This document shows positions 53,602 to 62,970 of a DNA stretch of 64,000 bases, in pieces. Origin of the DNA: Pseudanabaena sp. Salubria-1 (GTDB lineage Bacteria > Cyanobacteriota > Cyanobacteriia > Pseudanabaenales > Pseudanabaenaceae); assembly GCA_023336205.1 (NCBI GenBank), contig JALQCR010000007.1, positions 153,804 through 217,803 of the forward strand. Reading direction: 5' to 3'. The notes below the pieces were generated by a model. It was not told the origin of the DNA and did not search any database. It saw only the letters and a program-made list of their open reading frames with translations. The translations under genes were made by a program, and so were the position numbers. Position 1 is the stretch's first letter. Each line of letters opens with the position of its first letter.

Positions 53602-55071
53602 ATGAGTAATTCTGAGAATTCCTTTGATGCATCCCAGTATGACCTCACGCAAGCCAAACTAACTTTTGGGGAAAAGCTTGCCTATGGTGCGGGAGATCTC
53701 GGTACTTCGATCACCACTAATCTGCTCTCATTCTTTTTATTATTCTTTTTTACCAATGTCGCAGGACTCGATCCCGCCCTTGCAGGACTGGTGTTATTAA
53801 TTGGCAAAGTTTTTGATGCGATTAACGATCCGATTATCGGCGTACTTAGCGATCGCACCAAATCAAAAATGGGAAGACGATTGCCTTGGATGATCTACGC
53901 AGCGATTCCCTTTGGCTTGTCATTTTTGGCACAATGGCTAGTGCCTAGCACCGACAAAATAGTTCTCTTTTGGTATTACGTGATCGTGGGTATCGTGTTT
54001 AATACCTTCTTCACGGCGGTTAACCTTCCCTATACTGCCCTAACTCCTGAAATCACCCAAGATTACAACGAACGCACTAGTCTGAATACCTTTAGGTTTA
54101 CCTTCTCAATTGGCGGCAGTATTCTTTCTCTGTTTATTGCCCAATTGATCTTTGCCTTCTTTAAAGATCCAGCCCGTGAAGCTGGCAGTTGTAATGCGGG
54201 TGGGATGCAATATATTGTGCTGGGTGCAGTCTGCGCGATTATTTCGAGCGTATCGATTTATTGGTGTGTTTGGGGAATTAAAAGAAGAGCCATCTCTAGC
54301 GATCGGCATCGACTCCACAATGAATCCCTTGATGCGGATACCGAAGAACTGAGCTTCTTTGAGCAATTAAAAATCGTCTTCAGCAATCGCCCATTTTTAT
54401 TCGTAATTGGCATTTACTTCTGCTCATGGTTATCGTTGCAAATCACGGCTTCGATCATTCCCTATTTCGTTGTCAATTGGATGAAGATGCAGGAGAGTGA
54501 TTTTATTCTCGTGACGATCGCGGTTCAAGGTACAGCACTGTTAATGCTGCCAGTATGGAGTGCAATTAGCAAAAGATTTGGGAAAAAAGCTGCCTATTTT
54601 ATGGGTTCTGGAATCTGGATTATTGCGCAAGCAGGACTATTTTTCTTGCAAGAAGGGCAAGTTGTGCTGCTGTATATCCTCGCGATTATGGCAGGTTGTG
54701 GCGTTTCTACAGCCTATCTCATTCCTTGGTCGATGATTCCTGATGTCACAGATCTTGATGAACTAGAAACAGGTCAGCGCCGCGAGGGTATTTTCTACGC
54801 CTTCATGGTACTGCTGCAAAAGTTTGGGCTAGCAGGTGGTTTATTTCTGCTTGGAATTGGTCTGTCATGGGCAAAATTTCAAGAGAGAGTGCCTTGTCAG
54901 CCTTCACCAACTCAGCCCGATTCTGCCCTATTTGCGATCAGAGTTGCGATCGGTCCCTTGCCCACAATTGCCTTGATTATTGGTTTAGGCTTGGCATATT
55001 TCTATCCGATTACCCGTGAAGTACATACAGAGATATTGATGCGTCTTGCAGAAAGAAGAAGACAGCAATAA
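53602..55071 (+). CDS. MFS/GPH-type sugar:cation symporter-like transporter
   Basis: 489 residues with about 12 TM helices. GPH (MelB/LacS) signs: YGAGDLGTSITTNLLSFFLLFFFTNVAGL at the start and KVFDAINDPIIGVLSDRTKSKMGRRLPWM, where the DAxxDPxxGxxxDRTxSxxGRRRP-type motif binds the cation. A second motif near residue 370-400 (IPWSMIPDVTDLDELETGQRREGIFYA) is also typical. The substrate is unknown; cyanobacterial members are often called MFS transporters. The last codons lie inside a 27-bp palindrome. Confidence 0.88.
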   Translation: MSNSENSFDASQYDLTQAKLTFGEKLAYGAGDLGTSITTNLLSFFLLFFFTNVAGLDPALAGLVLLIGKVFDAINDPIIGVLSDRTKSKMGRRLPWMIYAAIPFGLSFLAQWLVPSTDKIVLFWYYVIVGIVFNTFFTAVNLPYTALTPEITQDYNERTSLNTFRFTFSIGGSILSLFIAQLIFAFFKDPAREAGSCNAGGMQYIVLGAVCAIISSVSIYWCVWGIKRRAISSDRHRLHNESLDADTEELSFFEQLKIVFSNRPFLFVIGIYFCSWLSLQITASIIPYFVVNWMKMQESDFILVTIAVQGTALLMLPVWSAISKRFGKKAAYFMGSGIWIIAQAGLFFLQEGQVVLLYILAIMAGCGVSTAYLIPWSMIPDVTDLDELETGQRREGIFYAFMVLLQKFGLAGGLFLLGIGLSWAKFQERVPCQPSPTQPDSALFAIRVAIGPLPTIALIIGLGLAYFYPITREVHTEILMRLAERRRQQ

Positions 55072-55118
55072 AGTTTTAAAAGTGTTGCTGTGCAACACTT
55101 TTAAAACTTTATTGCTGT
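55062..55118. terminator. 27-bp perfect hairpin reaching into the MFS coding sequence
   Basis: Arms 55062-55088 and 55092-55118 are exact complements; loop TGT closed by TTGC/GCAA. The left arm includes the last codons of the transporter and its TAA stop (55069-55071), so the right arm is an inverted copy of coding sequence. It separates convergent genes and ends 24 bp before the exonuclease stop. Confidence 0.8.
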
Positions 55119-55142
55119 TCTAGTTTGAGCGTAACGCACTTT

Positions 55143-57221
55143 TTAAGTTGCATACTCAGATTCATGGCGATCGCTATCTCTCTCCATTTCCATTTCTAAA
55201 ACTGAGGTAGACTGCTGCGCCTCTAGGAAATAAATAATGTCTTTGCGGGGATCAACTTCACCAGTTTTGATACGTAGATTATCACCAACTTGAATCTGAC
55301 GAGTAATTCGCATGGGTAGCTTCAGACCTAAGTCTTCGATCAAAACTAGAGCCAATTTTTCATTTTCGCGCAGCCAGTCCAGCATCAATGCTTCCCACAC
55401 CACGTCCTTGTTACGGCGCAAATACTCTAAGCTCCAATAACGCACCGACTGCTTCTCAACCTGATTAGCATCCCAAATTGCTGGATCGATCGCCTGCAAA
55501 ATTGCTGTTAGCATTTCCGCCGTAAATGGCAAAGGCTCTCCAAGCAAAAAAGCTTTGATTTGCCAATGGGCTAGCAGATCGCTGTAACGACGAATTGGAG
55601 AAGTTACCTGTGCATAGGCATCAAGTCCCAAACCAGAATGGCGTGAGGCATATAGCCCTAGGGAACCTTTTGTCATACAGCGACAGATCGCAAATTCGCG
55701 CACGGGGCCCGATGGCAATTGCATCAATGTATCGAGGGGCGGTAATTCTGGCTGTTCTTGGTAGCGATAGGGAATCGGAATATTATTTGTTTGTGCGAAT
55801 TTTGCGGCGACCTCACCTGCAAGGATCATCATCTCAGCAACTAGTTGACGCGAAAAGGTATCCTCCATTAGTTCTAAGGTCAGGCGATCGCCATCTTTAG
55901 AATCAACCTTAACGCTGGTATCAGGCAAATGAATCTCGATCGCACCCTGCTCAACCCGCCATTTTTTGCGAAGACGGGCATAGTCTGCGAGTCGCTCAAG
56001 ATCGTCTTCTACTCCTAGTTGCAACATTTCTTCGACATCATCATAGGTGAGCCGATAGTTTGGCTTTACCAAACTCGCGACAATTTCGTAATTGGCAATT
56101 GCACCTACAGCATCAAGATCAACAGCAAAAGACATCGCATGACAGACTTTACTCTCGATTAAGCTCATTGGACCCGTTGCTAAGTCCATCGGGAACATCG
56201 GGATCACGCCCGTGGGTAAATAAACACTTGTACCGCGCTTACGAGCATCTTTGTCCAAAGCACTTTCAGGATCGAGCCATCGCGTTGGATCGGCAATATG
56301 AATCCAAATGCGTTTACTGCCATCTACTAGCGTCTCAATGCTCAGACCATCATCAATTTCCGTAGTACTGATATCATCAATCGTATAAACATGCAGATGC
56401 GTGAGATCGCGCCGCAAATCTCCCATCCTGTCGGGAATTGGATTTGTGAAGCATTCTTGAGCAGCAGCAATTAATTCATTGGCAAAACGAATCGGAATTT
56501 GGCTACGCAGTAAATTTAGATTTTCATGTTCGCTCCAAATGCCGAGATCTACGAGCATTTGAAATGCTGACTGTTCATTCTTGGAACGCTTAGCAAAGCT
56601 CAACAGTTCTTGGGCAGCAGCTTTGTCTGAGGATTCATCCCCATGAAGAGCATAGCGTTCTAAACAATCTAGCCGACTGCGATCGCTAGTTGTCCATGTC
56701 ACGTCAATACCTGAGAGTTTATCAGTGATCTTTTGTTGAAACTCTTCAAGTAACTTAGCGCGTTGGGCAGCAGCTTCCGCTTGATGTTTTAGCTCTGAAA
56801 CTTGAGAAAGCGATCGCGGCTCAAAGAGATCACCTTTTTGCTTAAAATAAATTTTGTCATTACTAAGTAAGCAGTAGGAAGCGTAAGAAGTAACAGCCGA
56901 TAATTCTGAGAACAGAAGATTAGCAAGATCGTTGGGGCTAGTTGCTTGGTTATCTTCAATCAAAATTTCCCATGCGACTTCGAGGCTTGAAGGATCGAGA
57001 AATTTTTCGATTTTTTGCAAAAATGAGGGAATTTGCAGATGGTTAAAACTTGTGCCTTCACCACTAGCTTTGATGGTGTAATTAATTTCGCGGGGATGGA
57101 TGGTGTGGGTATTGCCATTTTCATCGATCGCTTGAAAATGTTTTTTCCCTTCAGGGCGATCAATTACGACAAGGCGGCGATCGCCATGCAATTTCACTTC
57201 GACTAGCGTACCTTTTTCCAA
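55143..57221 (-). CDS. RNase II/R-family 3'-5' exoribonuclease
   Basis: 692 residues with a TTG start preceded by AAGGGG. The N-terminal ~230 residues include a small beta domain (TLVEVKLHGDRRLVVIDRPEG). The RNB catalytic domain has YTIDDISTTEIDDGLSIE, whose aspartates bind the catalytic magnesium, WIHIADPTRWLDPES and SHSGLGLDAYAQVTSPIRRYSDLL. A C-terminal S1-like segment ends the protein. It degrades RNA processively from the 3' end. The length is in the range of cyanobacterial RNase II-like enzymes; I cannot separate rnb from rnr by eye. Confidence 0.92.
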   Translation of the reverse strand: MEKGTLVEVKLHGDRRLVVIDRPEGKKHFQAIDENGNTHTIHPREINYTIKASGEGTSFNHLQIPSFLQKIEKFLDPSSLEVAWEILIEDNQATSPNDLANLLFSELSAVTSYASYCLLSNDKIYFKQKGDLFEPRSLSQVSELKHQAEAAAQRAKLLEEFQQKITDKLSGIDVTWTTSDRSRLDCLERYALHGDESSDKAAAQELLSFAKRSKNEQSAFQMLVDLGIWSEHENLNLLRSQIPIRFANELIAAAQECFTNPIPDRMGDLRRDLTHLHVYTIDDISTTEIDDGLSIETLVDGSKRIWIHIADPTRWLDPESALDKDARKRGTSVYLPTGVIPMFPMDLATGPMSLIESKVCHAMSFAVDLDAVGAIANYEIVASLVKPNYRLTYDDVEEMLQLGVEDDLERLADYARLRKKWRVEQGAIEIHLPDTSVKVDSKDGDRLTLELMEDTFSRQLVAEMMILAGEVAAKFAQTNNIPIPYRYQEQPELPPLDTLMQLPSGPVREFAICRCMTKGSLGLYASRHSGLGLDAYAQVTSPIRRYSDLLAHWQIKAFLLGEPLPFTAEMLTAILQAIDPAIWDANQVEKQSVRYWSLEYLRRNKDVVWEALMLDWLRENEKLALVLIEDLGLKLPMRITRQIQVGDNLRIKTGEVDPRKDIIYFLEAQQSTSVLEMEMERDSDRHESEYAT

Positions 57222-57271
57222 AATTGCCCCTTGTCCACCAAAGCCAAAAATTTTCTTTAATATTCTAACGT

Positions 57272-57345
57272 TTTATACCAATTCTCGAAAGTACGGCTAC
57301 ACTTCTACGAATTAAGCACTAAACCCAGTAAGGTTTTTAGAATTT
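57272..57345. repeat. Composite repeat family A, divergent copy
   Basis: ATACCAATTCTCGAAAGTACGGCTACACTTCTACGAATT palindrome (in two blocks ATACCAATTCTCGAAAG and CACTTCTACGAATT), then AAGCACTAAACCCAGTAAGG. It is upstream of the exonuclease gene, in a 258-bp gap filled with repeats. Confidence 0.65.
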
Positions 57346-57380
57346 CTTATATAGCGATTAAAGCGATAGCTACCGCTATA

Positions 57381-57431
57381 TAAACAAAAAAATAGATGCG
57401 GCGCTTAGCGCCGCATCTATTTTTTTGTTTA
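57381..57431. repeat. 24-bp perfect hairpin
   Basis: Arms 57381-57404 and 57408-57431 are exact complements; loop TTA closed by GCGC/GCGC. It follows a shorter inverted repeat (TTATATAGCG/CGCTATATAA) between 57349 and 57383. Confidence 0.68.
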
Positions 57432-57432
57432 G

Positions 57433-57479
57433 TTCGACAAAGTAAAGGCGATACTCAGCATTGCCTTTACTTTGTCGAA
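57433..57479. terminator. 17-bp hairpin ending the small secreted peptide gene
   Basis: Arms 57433-57449 and 57463-57479 (TTCGACAAAGTAAAGGC) with a 13-nt loop. It abuts the stop codon of the minus-strand peptide gene at 57482-57480. Confidence 0.65.
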
Positions 57480-57665
57480 TTAGACAATGTCGTATTGCAT
57501 GGAGTTGGCTATCGCTCCGACAGCTGAAGCTGCGATCGCGGGTTGGTAAGAACTAAATGCTTCTAATGTTGATTTTACTGGTTGTTTTGGGGCTGAGAGC
57601 ATAGCAGTACCCAAAACCAGCAAGGCAATACTAGATTTAATGCTAAAAATGCTATTCATCTTCAT
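57480..57665 (-). CDS. Small secreted peptide of unknown function
   Basis: 61 residues (59 from the second ATG at 57659). The N-terminus is a clear signal peptide (MKMNSIFSIKSSIALLVLGT, AMLSAP) and the remaining ~35 residues are Ala/Ser-rich (AIAASAVGAIANSMQYDIV) with no Cys. A very strong ribosome-binding site, GGAGGAGGAAT, precedes the start, which supports real translation. Not recognised. A CRP-like palindrome lies about 200 bp upstream; a terminator hairpin follows directly. Confidence 0.62.
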   Translation of the reverse strand: MKMNSIFSIKSSIALLVLGTAMLSAPKQPVKSTLEAFSSYQPAIAASAVGAIANSMQYDIV

Positions 57666-57865
57666 ATTCCTCCTCCAAAATCATCCCAACGATACCAAAT
57701 GACTCAAAATTACGTCTTTTTGTTTCCTTTGCTCTAGGAGAGCTTCATCTATGAGCTTGTTTCACACCGAACTAAATGGAAGTTTAGGCGTAAAAAGCAA
57801 ATTTACTTACATTTCATCATAGTTGCTAGAACTAAATGAGAGTGTAATTTAGATATCAAGTTTGG

Positions 57866-57881
57866 AGTGATCATCATCACT
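57866..57881. promoter_or_regulatory. CRP-like palindrome upstream of the small peptide gene
   Basis: AGTGATCATCATCACT has the GTGA-N6-TCAC core of CRP sites (outer T/A pair replaced by A/T). It lies between ccmN and the peptide gene, ~200 bp upstream of the latter. A weak TACACT -10-like box stands about 40 bp downstream on the minus strand. Apart from this and the hairpin at 57909-57967, the 57666-57996 gap has nothing I recognise. Confidence 0.45.
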
Positions 57882-57908
57882 TATGGCGATCTCGCTATAA
57901 GTTAAGCC

Positions 57909-57967
57909 ATAAAGCTCATAAGGTAGAAAGAAGTGCAAAACATTTCTTTCTACCTTATGAGCTTTAT
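57909..57967. terminator. 24-bp hairpin downstream of ccmN
   Basis: Arms 57909-57932 and 57944-57967 are exact complements around an 11-nt loop GTGCAAAACAT, which looks like a decayed GC-AAA-GC core. It lies 29 bp after the ccmN stop and would end the carboxysome transcript. Confidence 0.72.
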
Positions 57968-57996
57968 CAAAAATTGCAAAGCTTTATATGGGTGGT

Positions 57997-58848
57997 TTAA
58001 TTTTGAGGATAAAGTCTTTTGATGAAGCGATTAATTTGCGATTGAGCATGAGCCTTCGCTTGTGCAGAATTAGCATTTGCCAGTGCGGAAATATCGCTCC
58101 CCATAGGATTTACGGCTGAATTAATTTGATCGCTATCAGTGACTTCAGCAGATTCTAAGGACTGATCGGCGATCGCGTCAGTGGGAATTTCCATCTGAGT
58201 TTCTGTAACTGTCCGCTCGACAGAATTGGCGATGACGCTCTCAGAAGTTGCCGTAACACTTGTATGCACATAGGTCTCTGTAGTCGATCGCTCAACAATA
58301 TTGTCAGAAGCACTACTAAAAGCATTCACATTTGCTTGATTGAAGCCGATCGCTTGTCTGAGATTATTGGTTAAAGGCTTTGCTGATGAATAGGTATGCG
58401 TGAACCCATGATTTGTCGGTGAAGTGTAGTTATTGTTAATCTCTAATTCTTGAGCGATCGCAGGACTTGCCTCTTTCTCGATCGCACTTTGCTCCAATCC
58501 ACTGATCAATGAACAAGGCGGCACGATTGCCCCTTTGGCAATTACGGCTCTTACAATCGAACTCGAAGCGCCAATACAAGCACCTTCCCCAATTTTGCTG
58601 GTTCCATAAACTAGAACCCCAGCCCCTAAATTTGCTCCAGCTCCAATTTCTAATAGCCCACCTTGGGCATGAAGCACGGCTCCCATCCCAATGCAAACAC
58701 CAGCAGCGATCGTAATCTTTCCACCCAGATCGGCTTGGATTAATACGCCCGATGCGATCGCCGCCGTTTGATCGATTACTACATCCCCACAAACGTAGGA
58801 GCGAAAATCTCCGATCGGTTCTAAAGGTGGTAAGTAGTTCGATGACAT
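57997..58848 (-). CDS. ccmN: Carboxysome assembly protein CcmN
   Basis: 283 residues. The N-terminal ~125 residues are a hexapeptide-repeat left-handed beta-helix (GDVVIDQTAAIASGVLIQADLGGKITIAAGVCIGMGAVLHAQGG). A long low-complexity linker (about 140-262) leads to the C-terminal amphipathic encapsulation peptide AQSQINRFIKRLYPQN, which binds the CcmK shell. CcmN links CcmM in the core to the shell. It is the last gene of the minus-strand ccm cluster, 137 bp after ccmM, with a hairpin between them. Confidence 0.93.
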   Translation of the reverse strand: MSSNYLPPLEPIGDFRSYVCGDVVIDQTAAIASGVLIQADLGGKITIAAGVCIGMGAVLHAQGGLLEIGAGANLGAGVLVYGTSKIGEGACIGASSSIVRAVIAKGAIVPPCSLISGLEQSAIEKEASPAIAQELEINNNYTSPTNHGFTHTYSSAKPLTNNLRQAIGFNQANVNAFSSASDNIVERSTTETYVHTSVTATSESVIANSVERTVTETQMEIPTDAIADQSLESAEVTDSDQINSAVNPMGSDISALANANSAQAKAHAQSQINRFIKRLYPQN

Positions 58849-58949
58849 TACTTTCTAAATTCTCTAATTTGCTGCCTTTTGCAGCGCTTTACGCTCAATC
58901 AAAACCCAATATTTTAGTTAAAAGTATTACTAAACAACACTTTTAATAC

Positions 58950-58980
58950 ATAGAGAACCTCGCTTTGCGAGGTTCTCTAT
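58950..58980. terminator. 14-bp hairpin between ccmM and ccmN
   Basis: Arms 58950-58963 and 58967-58980 (ATAGAGAACCTCGC), loop TTT closed by TCGC/GCGA. It lies 5 bp after the ccmM stop within the operon, so it may attenuate ccmN expression or stabilise the ccmM message. Confidence 0.65.
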
Positions 58981-58985
58981 ATAAG

Positions 58986-61034
58986 CTACTTAGCTGGACG
59001 ATGAATAATACCTTCAAATACACGACGCTTTGCCTTGGTGTCAATACCAAGCAAACGTACATACTCATCACCATGCTCAGCCAAACAAGCTTCCAAAGCA
59101 CGAATTACTTCAGACTCATTCGATGCTGCGATCGGTGAGCAGCTAAACCAAGAGCTAGTACGGAAATGACGCTCATCGGCATGTTCAGTACCAATCCGAT
59201 AGCCCTGAGACAAAAGTTGACGAATACGCGACATCATGTCAGCGCTAATCTTGCCAGCACTACCACCACCATAGGAACTATTGCTAGAGTTGCTGACTTT
59301 AACCGCAGTACGAGTTGCAGTGATGGGTTGACCGCCTGGACGATGAACCAATACTTCTACTACACGACGTTTTGCCTTGGTGTCAACGCCAACTAGACGG
59401 ACATACTCATCACTGTATTCCGCAATGTAATTTTCTAAAGCTGCGATCGCGGCTGGTGCGTGTTTAGCCGTAATGGCAGGTAGAGTCTGCCAAGAAGTTG
59501 TACGGAAATGGCGCTCATCAGCATGTTCAACGCTAATGCGATGACCTTGTGCCAAAAGCTGACCTACTGTAGTGGAGATGTCATTAGCAACACCCTTGCC
59601 ATTAGTTGTACGAGGAGCGCTATAGCTAGCTGAGGAACCATTGCCATTAGACTGAATGCTCACAGCTTGGCTATCGGCACGTTGAATAATAGTTTCAACT
59701 ACGCGGCGTTTTGCCTTCGTATCTACGCCAACCAGACGCACATACTCGCCTTCATGCTCAGCAAGAATAGTATTTAATGCAGCAATCACAGTAGATTCAT
59801 TGGAAGCATCGATCGCTGGGCCAGTTTCCCAAGAACCAGAACGGAAGTGCCGCGCATCAGCAAATTCAGTACTAATGCGATAGCCTTGAGCAAGCAGTTG
59901 ACGCACTTGTCCAGAAACATCAGCACTAGCAGCACCATTGGAGCTAGCTTTGGGTGCGCTATAACCGTTACTAGATCCATTGCTGGAGGTTGTATTACTA
60001 ATTACCACAGGCTTATCGCTGGGGCGTTGAATAATTGTCTCAGCAAGGCGGCGCTTAGCTTTTGGGTCAACCCCAAATAGACGTACATAGTCACCTTCAT
60101 TTTCGACAAGAGCAGATTGTACTGCTGCAATTACTGTCGAAGCCTCGGTTGTGTGCGGAATTGCACAGGATTGCCAAGATCCAGTGCGGAATCGGCGCTC
60201 ATCTGCGTACTCAGCCGCAACATGGTAGCCCTGAGCTAAAAGTTGTCGTATTTGCTGCGCTAAATCCCCATTCATAGGTTCGTTCCTCTGTGCGTTTGTA
60301 TTTGTGCTTGTAGAATTTATATTGGTCTGATTAGTTTGATTAAAATCTTGCTTATTTATTTGCGTACTAACGCTAGCAGCAGATCTGCTGCTTGGTTGTG
60401 GCGAGTTCTGCTGTTGTTGGCGAATCGGTGTAATGCAGGCAATATCAGCAGCACAGCGATACCCTTGCCTTAAGGACTCGTTGATACCGACAACATGACT
60501 CGCAAATTTTTGGTCTGACTCTCGCACATTTGGTAGCAGATCGGCTTGTTGCTGCGTTGTAATCACTGCACCAGAAGGAACATATTTACCCGCAGGAATT
60601 TCTACATCTTGGACAAGAGCATGTAAGGAAATAATGCAGCCGTCTCCGACTCGCGCATTAAATACCGTCGAGCGGAACCCGATAAAGCAATTATTGCCAA
60701 CATAAGCTGGTCCATGGATCAGAGCCATGTGAGTGATTGAGGTGCTATCACCAATCCAGACGGAATATTCTTTGCCGTCGTCGCCAACCACACGACCTTT
60801 TTCTAAACCATGAATAACCACACCATCTTGGACGTTCGTGCTATCGCCAATATGAAAAGGATTACCCTCATCGGCACGAATCGATGTACCTGGGGCAATC
60901 AAAACATTAGCGCCGATATAAACGTCGCCAATCAGATTGGAAAAAGAATGAACGTAGGCGGATGGATCAATTTTGGGTTCTGCCAAATTCCTAGACCAAG
61001 GTGTAGGGGGGGCAGCAAAGCTACGAACTACCAT
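58986..61034 (-). CDS. ccmM: Carboxysome scaffold CcmM: gamma-carbonic anhydrase plus four RbcS-like modules
   Basis: 682 residues. Residues 1-205 form the gamma-CA domain with zinc ligands H75, H102 and H107 and the C194/C200 pair ([10 protein letters not shown]) that forms the activating disulfide in active CcmM enzymes. Four RbcS-like modules follow (about 255-340, 370-460, 490-575 and 595-682), each with the pattern [26 protein letters not shown]...YVRLxGxDxKAKRRVxExxIxRP. They bind and condense Rubisco. Linkers are Ser/Asn-rich. An internal ATG with a Shine-Dalgarno sequence would give a short, modules-only form. It is between ccmL and ccmN. Confidence 0.97.
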   Translation of the reverse strand: MVVRSFAAPPTPWSRNLAEPKIDPSAYVHSFSNLIGDVYIGANVLIAPGTSIRADEGNPFHIGDSTNVQDGVVIHGLEKGRVVGDDGKEYSVWIGDSTSITHMALIHGPAYVGNNCFIGFRSTVFNARVGDGCIISLHALVQDVEIPAGKYVPSGAVITTQQQADLLPNVRESDQKFASHVVGINESLRQGYRCAADIACITPIRQQQQNSPQPSSRSAASVSTQINKQDFNQTNQTNINSTSTNTNAQRNEPMNGDLAQQIRQLLAQGYHVAAEYADERRFRTGSWQSCAIPHTTEASTVIAAVQSALVENEGDYVRLFGVDPKAKRRLAETIIQRPSDKPVVISNTTSSNGSSNGYSAPKASSNGAASADVSGQVRQLLAQGYRISTEFADARHFRSGSWETGPAIDASNESTVIAALNTILAEHEGEYVRLVGVDTKAKRRVVETIIQRADSQAVSIQSNGNGSSASYSAPRTTNGKGVANDISTTVGQLLAQGHRISVEHADERHFRTTSWQTLPAITAKHAPAAIAALENYIAEYSDEYVRLVGVDTKAKRRVVEVLVHRPGGQPITATRTAVKVSNSSNSSYGGGSAGKISADMMSRIRQLLSQGYRIGTEHADERHFRTSSWFSCSPIAASNESEVIRALEACLAEHGDEYVRLLGIDTKAKRRVFEGIIHRPAK
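60273..60289 (-). promoter_or_regulatory. Internal ribosome-binding site and start for short CcmM
   Basis: On the minus strand AGAGGA (60289-60284) stands 8 nt before an in-frame ATG (60275-60273) that begins [17 protein letters not shown], the exact boundary between the linker and the first RbcS-like module. Translation from here would give a 429-residue form with four modules and no carbonic anhydrase, analogous to M35 of other beta-cyanobacteria. Confidence 0.78.
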
Positions 61035-61215
61035 AGTGAATCTGCACTTCTAAGCTTTACCTATATCTTGATTATCAAAATCGAGAGTATAAGAACTTAA
61101 AAGCGCTCCTCCAAATAACAACTTAAGCGACAACGTCGGAGAACTATTATTTACTAGCGCTGATTGCCAAAGCTTTAGTGATAAATACTTATTAATAAAT
61201 AATTAATAAATGTCA

Positions 61216-61524
61216 CTATTGCATTCTCTCACTATATTTTTTACTGTAGAGAGTGCGATCGCTCAGGCTAACTGTGTCGATGATGGCGATAACTGCCGCA
61301 TCAATCGGACGATTTTCACTGTCTCGCACTTGTCTTGCGCCACTACCACGGGTGAATAGCACCCACTCATCTACGCCAGCACCAACTGTATCAGTAGCAA
61401 CTTCATAATCTGGAAGTAGCTGCCCTTGCAGATCAACAAGTTGCAAAAGCAGAAACTTAGTCCCAGACAAATTGGACTCTTTGTAGGTACTGACGACCGT
61501 ACCGTAAACCCTAGCGATTTGCAT
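61216..61524 (-). CDS. ccmL: Carboxysome shell vertex protein CcmL
   Basis: 102 residues, the usual length. The pentameric bacterial-microcompartment vertex family is clear: MQIARVYGTVVSTYKESNLSG, FLLLQLVDLQGQ, TDTVGAGVDEWVLFTRGSGARQ and DAAVIAIIDTVSL. CcmL pentamers cap the icosahedral vertices of the carboxysome. Located between ccmK and ccmM on the same strand (118-bp and 181-bp gaps, no gene in either). Confidence 0.97.
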   Translation of the reverse strand: MQIARVYGTVVSTYKESNLSGTKFLLLQLVDLQGQLLPDYEVATDTVGAGVDEWVLFTRGSGARQVRDSENRPIDAAVIAIIDTVSLSDRTLYSKKYSERMQ

Positions 61525-61642
61525 ATTGTTATAAGTACGTGAACAGATGTGAAAGCTAACAAGTCAATCGCTAAACTAAATCGACACACTAAACCAAAAG
61601 TGAAAGGCAAAGCGAAAGGCGATCGCGCTAGTTAAGCCCTAA

Positions 61643-61984
61643 CTATGGACGGTTCATAGGACGGATGGAGTTTACATTGTCACGGAACTGTTCAACTTCT
61701 TCGGTGTAGCGAATAGGTAGAACATACTCAAGGTTTTCGTGAGGACGAGCAATGATGTGTGTAGAAAGTACTTGTCCGCCGTTTACACGTTTGACAGACT
61801 CAGTACCTGCTGCTACTGAAGCTTGTACTTCGGATACATCGCCACGAACGATAACGGTAACGCGACCACTACCAATCTTCTCGTATCCAACTAAGGTTAC
61901 GCGAGCTGCCTTGACCATGGCATCTGCTGCTTCTACAACGGCAGGGAAACCAAGGGTTTCAATCATTCCAACTGCGATTGCCAT
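61643..61984 (-). CDS. ccmK: Carboxysome shell hexamer protein CcmK (downstream paralogue)
   Basis: 113 residues with one BMC domain: [48 protein letters not shown], then [14 protein letters not shown] and a 15-residue tail ending IRPMNRP. The central pore residues KIGSG are standard. It pairs with the upstream copy; the longer C-terminal tail resembles CcmK1 or CcmK2 types, which I cannot separate without a tree. Hexamers tile the shell facets. Confidence 0.96.
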   Translation of the reverse strand: MAIAVGMIETLGFPAVVEAADAMVKAARVTLVGYEKIGSGRVTVIVRGDVSEVQASVAAGTESVKRVNGGQVLSTHIIARPHENLEYVLPIRYTEEVEQFRDNVNSIRPMNRP

Positions 61985-62099
61985 AATTCATGTTCTCCTA
62001 GAAAAATAAATAATGAAATTAATGAAAATTTAGTCTTTTGATACTTTTTTTTGAAAGTCTTTTTGAGACAATCAGAAAAAGCAATCAAATAAAACAAGT

Positions 62100-62408
62100 C
62101 TAAAAAGCAAATTGTTCTACTTCTCGCGTATAGCGAATAGGTAGTACATATTCTAGGTTTTCGTGTGGTCGAGCAATGGTGTGAGTCGAAACAACTTCGC
62201 CCCCATTAACCCGATTTGCACCTTCAACACCAGCAGCAATGGATGCTTTCACCTCAGAGATATCACCTCTGATGATGACAGTTACTCGTCCACTACCAAT
62301 TTTCTCGTAACCCACAAGGGTAACACGAGCTGCTTTGACCATGGCATCAGCCGCTTCTACAATTGCGGGAAAGCCTCTAGTCTCGATCATTCCAATAGCG
62401 ATCGGCAT
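62100..62408 (-). CDS. ccmK: Carboxysome shell hexamer protein CcmK (upstream paralogue)
   Basis: 102 residues with one BMC domain: [40 protein letters not shown] and the [14 protein letters not shown] end, with a short tail. Very similar to the following ccmK, 115 bp away, as usual for the tandem ccmK1-ccmK2 pair. Its ribosome-binding site is AAGGAT, 13 nt before the ATG. The main ccm promoter probably lies in the 562-bp gap upstream. Confidence 0.96.
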   Translation of the reverse strand: MPIAIGMIETRGFPAIVEAADAMVKAARVTLVGYEKIGSGRVTVIIRGDISEVKASIAAGVEGANRVNGGEVVSTHTIARPHENLEYVLPIRYTREVEQFAF

Positions 62409-62970
62409 AATTTAGCCAGTATCCTTACGACTCTCTAAAAAACTGAAGTTCTCGCGGTTGTATCTATCAAAAGATGTAGATGCACGAGCGCAACTATTGA
62501 TCTTAGCTACGATCGGTTCGCTTGAAACATCAAATTTCAAATTTTTAATACAAAATAAAAATGAGATGACGCTTGGCGCACTTTTGTAACTACTTTTTTG
62601 AAAGTAGCTTTTCGCAGCTAATTTACAGATATCCTTTGACTTGTTGCAATTATTTACTTAGATAGTTATTTAAAAAACAACCAATTTAAGTATTTATTAC
62701 TACTGGTGTAGCCATTCTAAATCTGAATAATCAGAGAAATTGAATAATACTAATATATTCAACTCTATCTTTATATCTACGATAACTAGTGGCGGTACAT
62801 TTGACAATATAAGCCGTCATGATAAATCTAAATAGTCGATATAATCAGGGCTTATTCCCTTGACAGAGAAGGAGTTCAGGCTGCAAATTCTCTTACTACA
62901 CTATTTTTCAATTTAAGGATTCACAACCAAGACAAATAGCGAGAAACTGATAGTTTGTTTTTGCGAGTGG
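62409..62970. other. 562-bp noncoding gap between ccmO and ccmK
   Basis: AT-rich, no open frame with recognisable product, and unlike most gaps here no long hairpin. It probably holds the promoter for ccmK-K-L-M-N and the 3' end of the ccmO transcript. LysR-type (CcmR/NdhR) or NtcA sites could not be assigned by eye. Confidence 0.5.
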
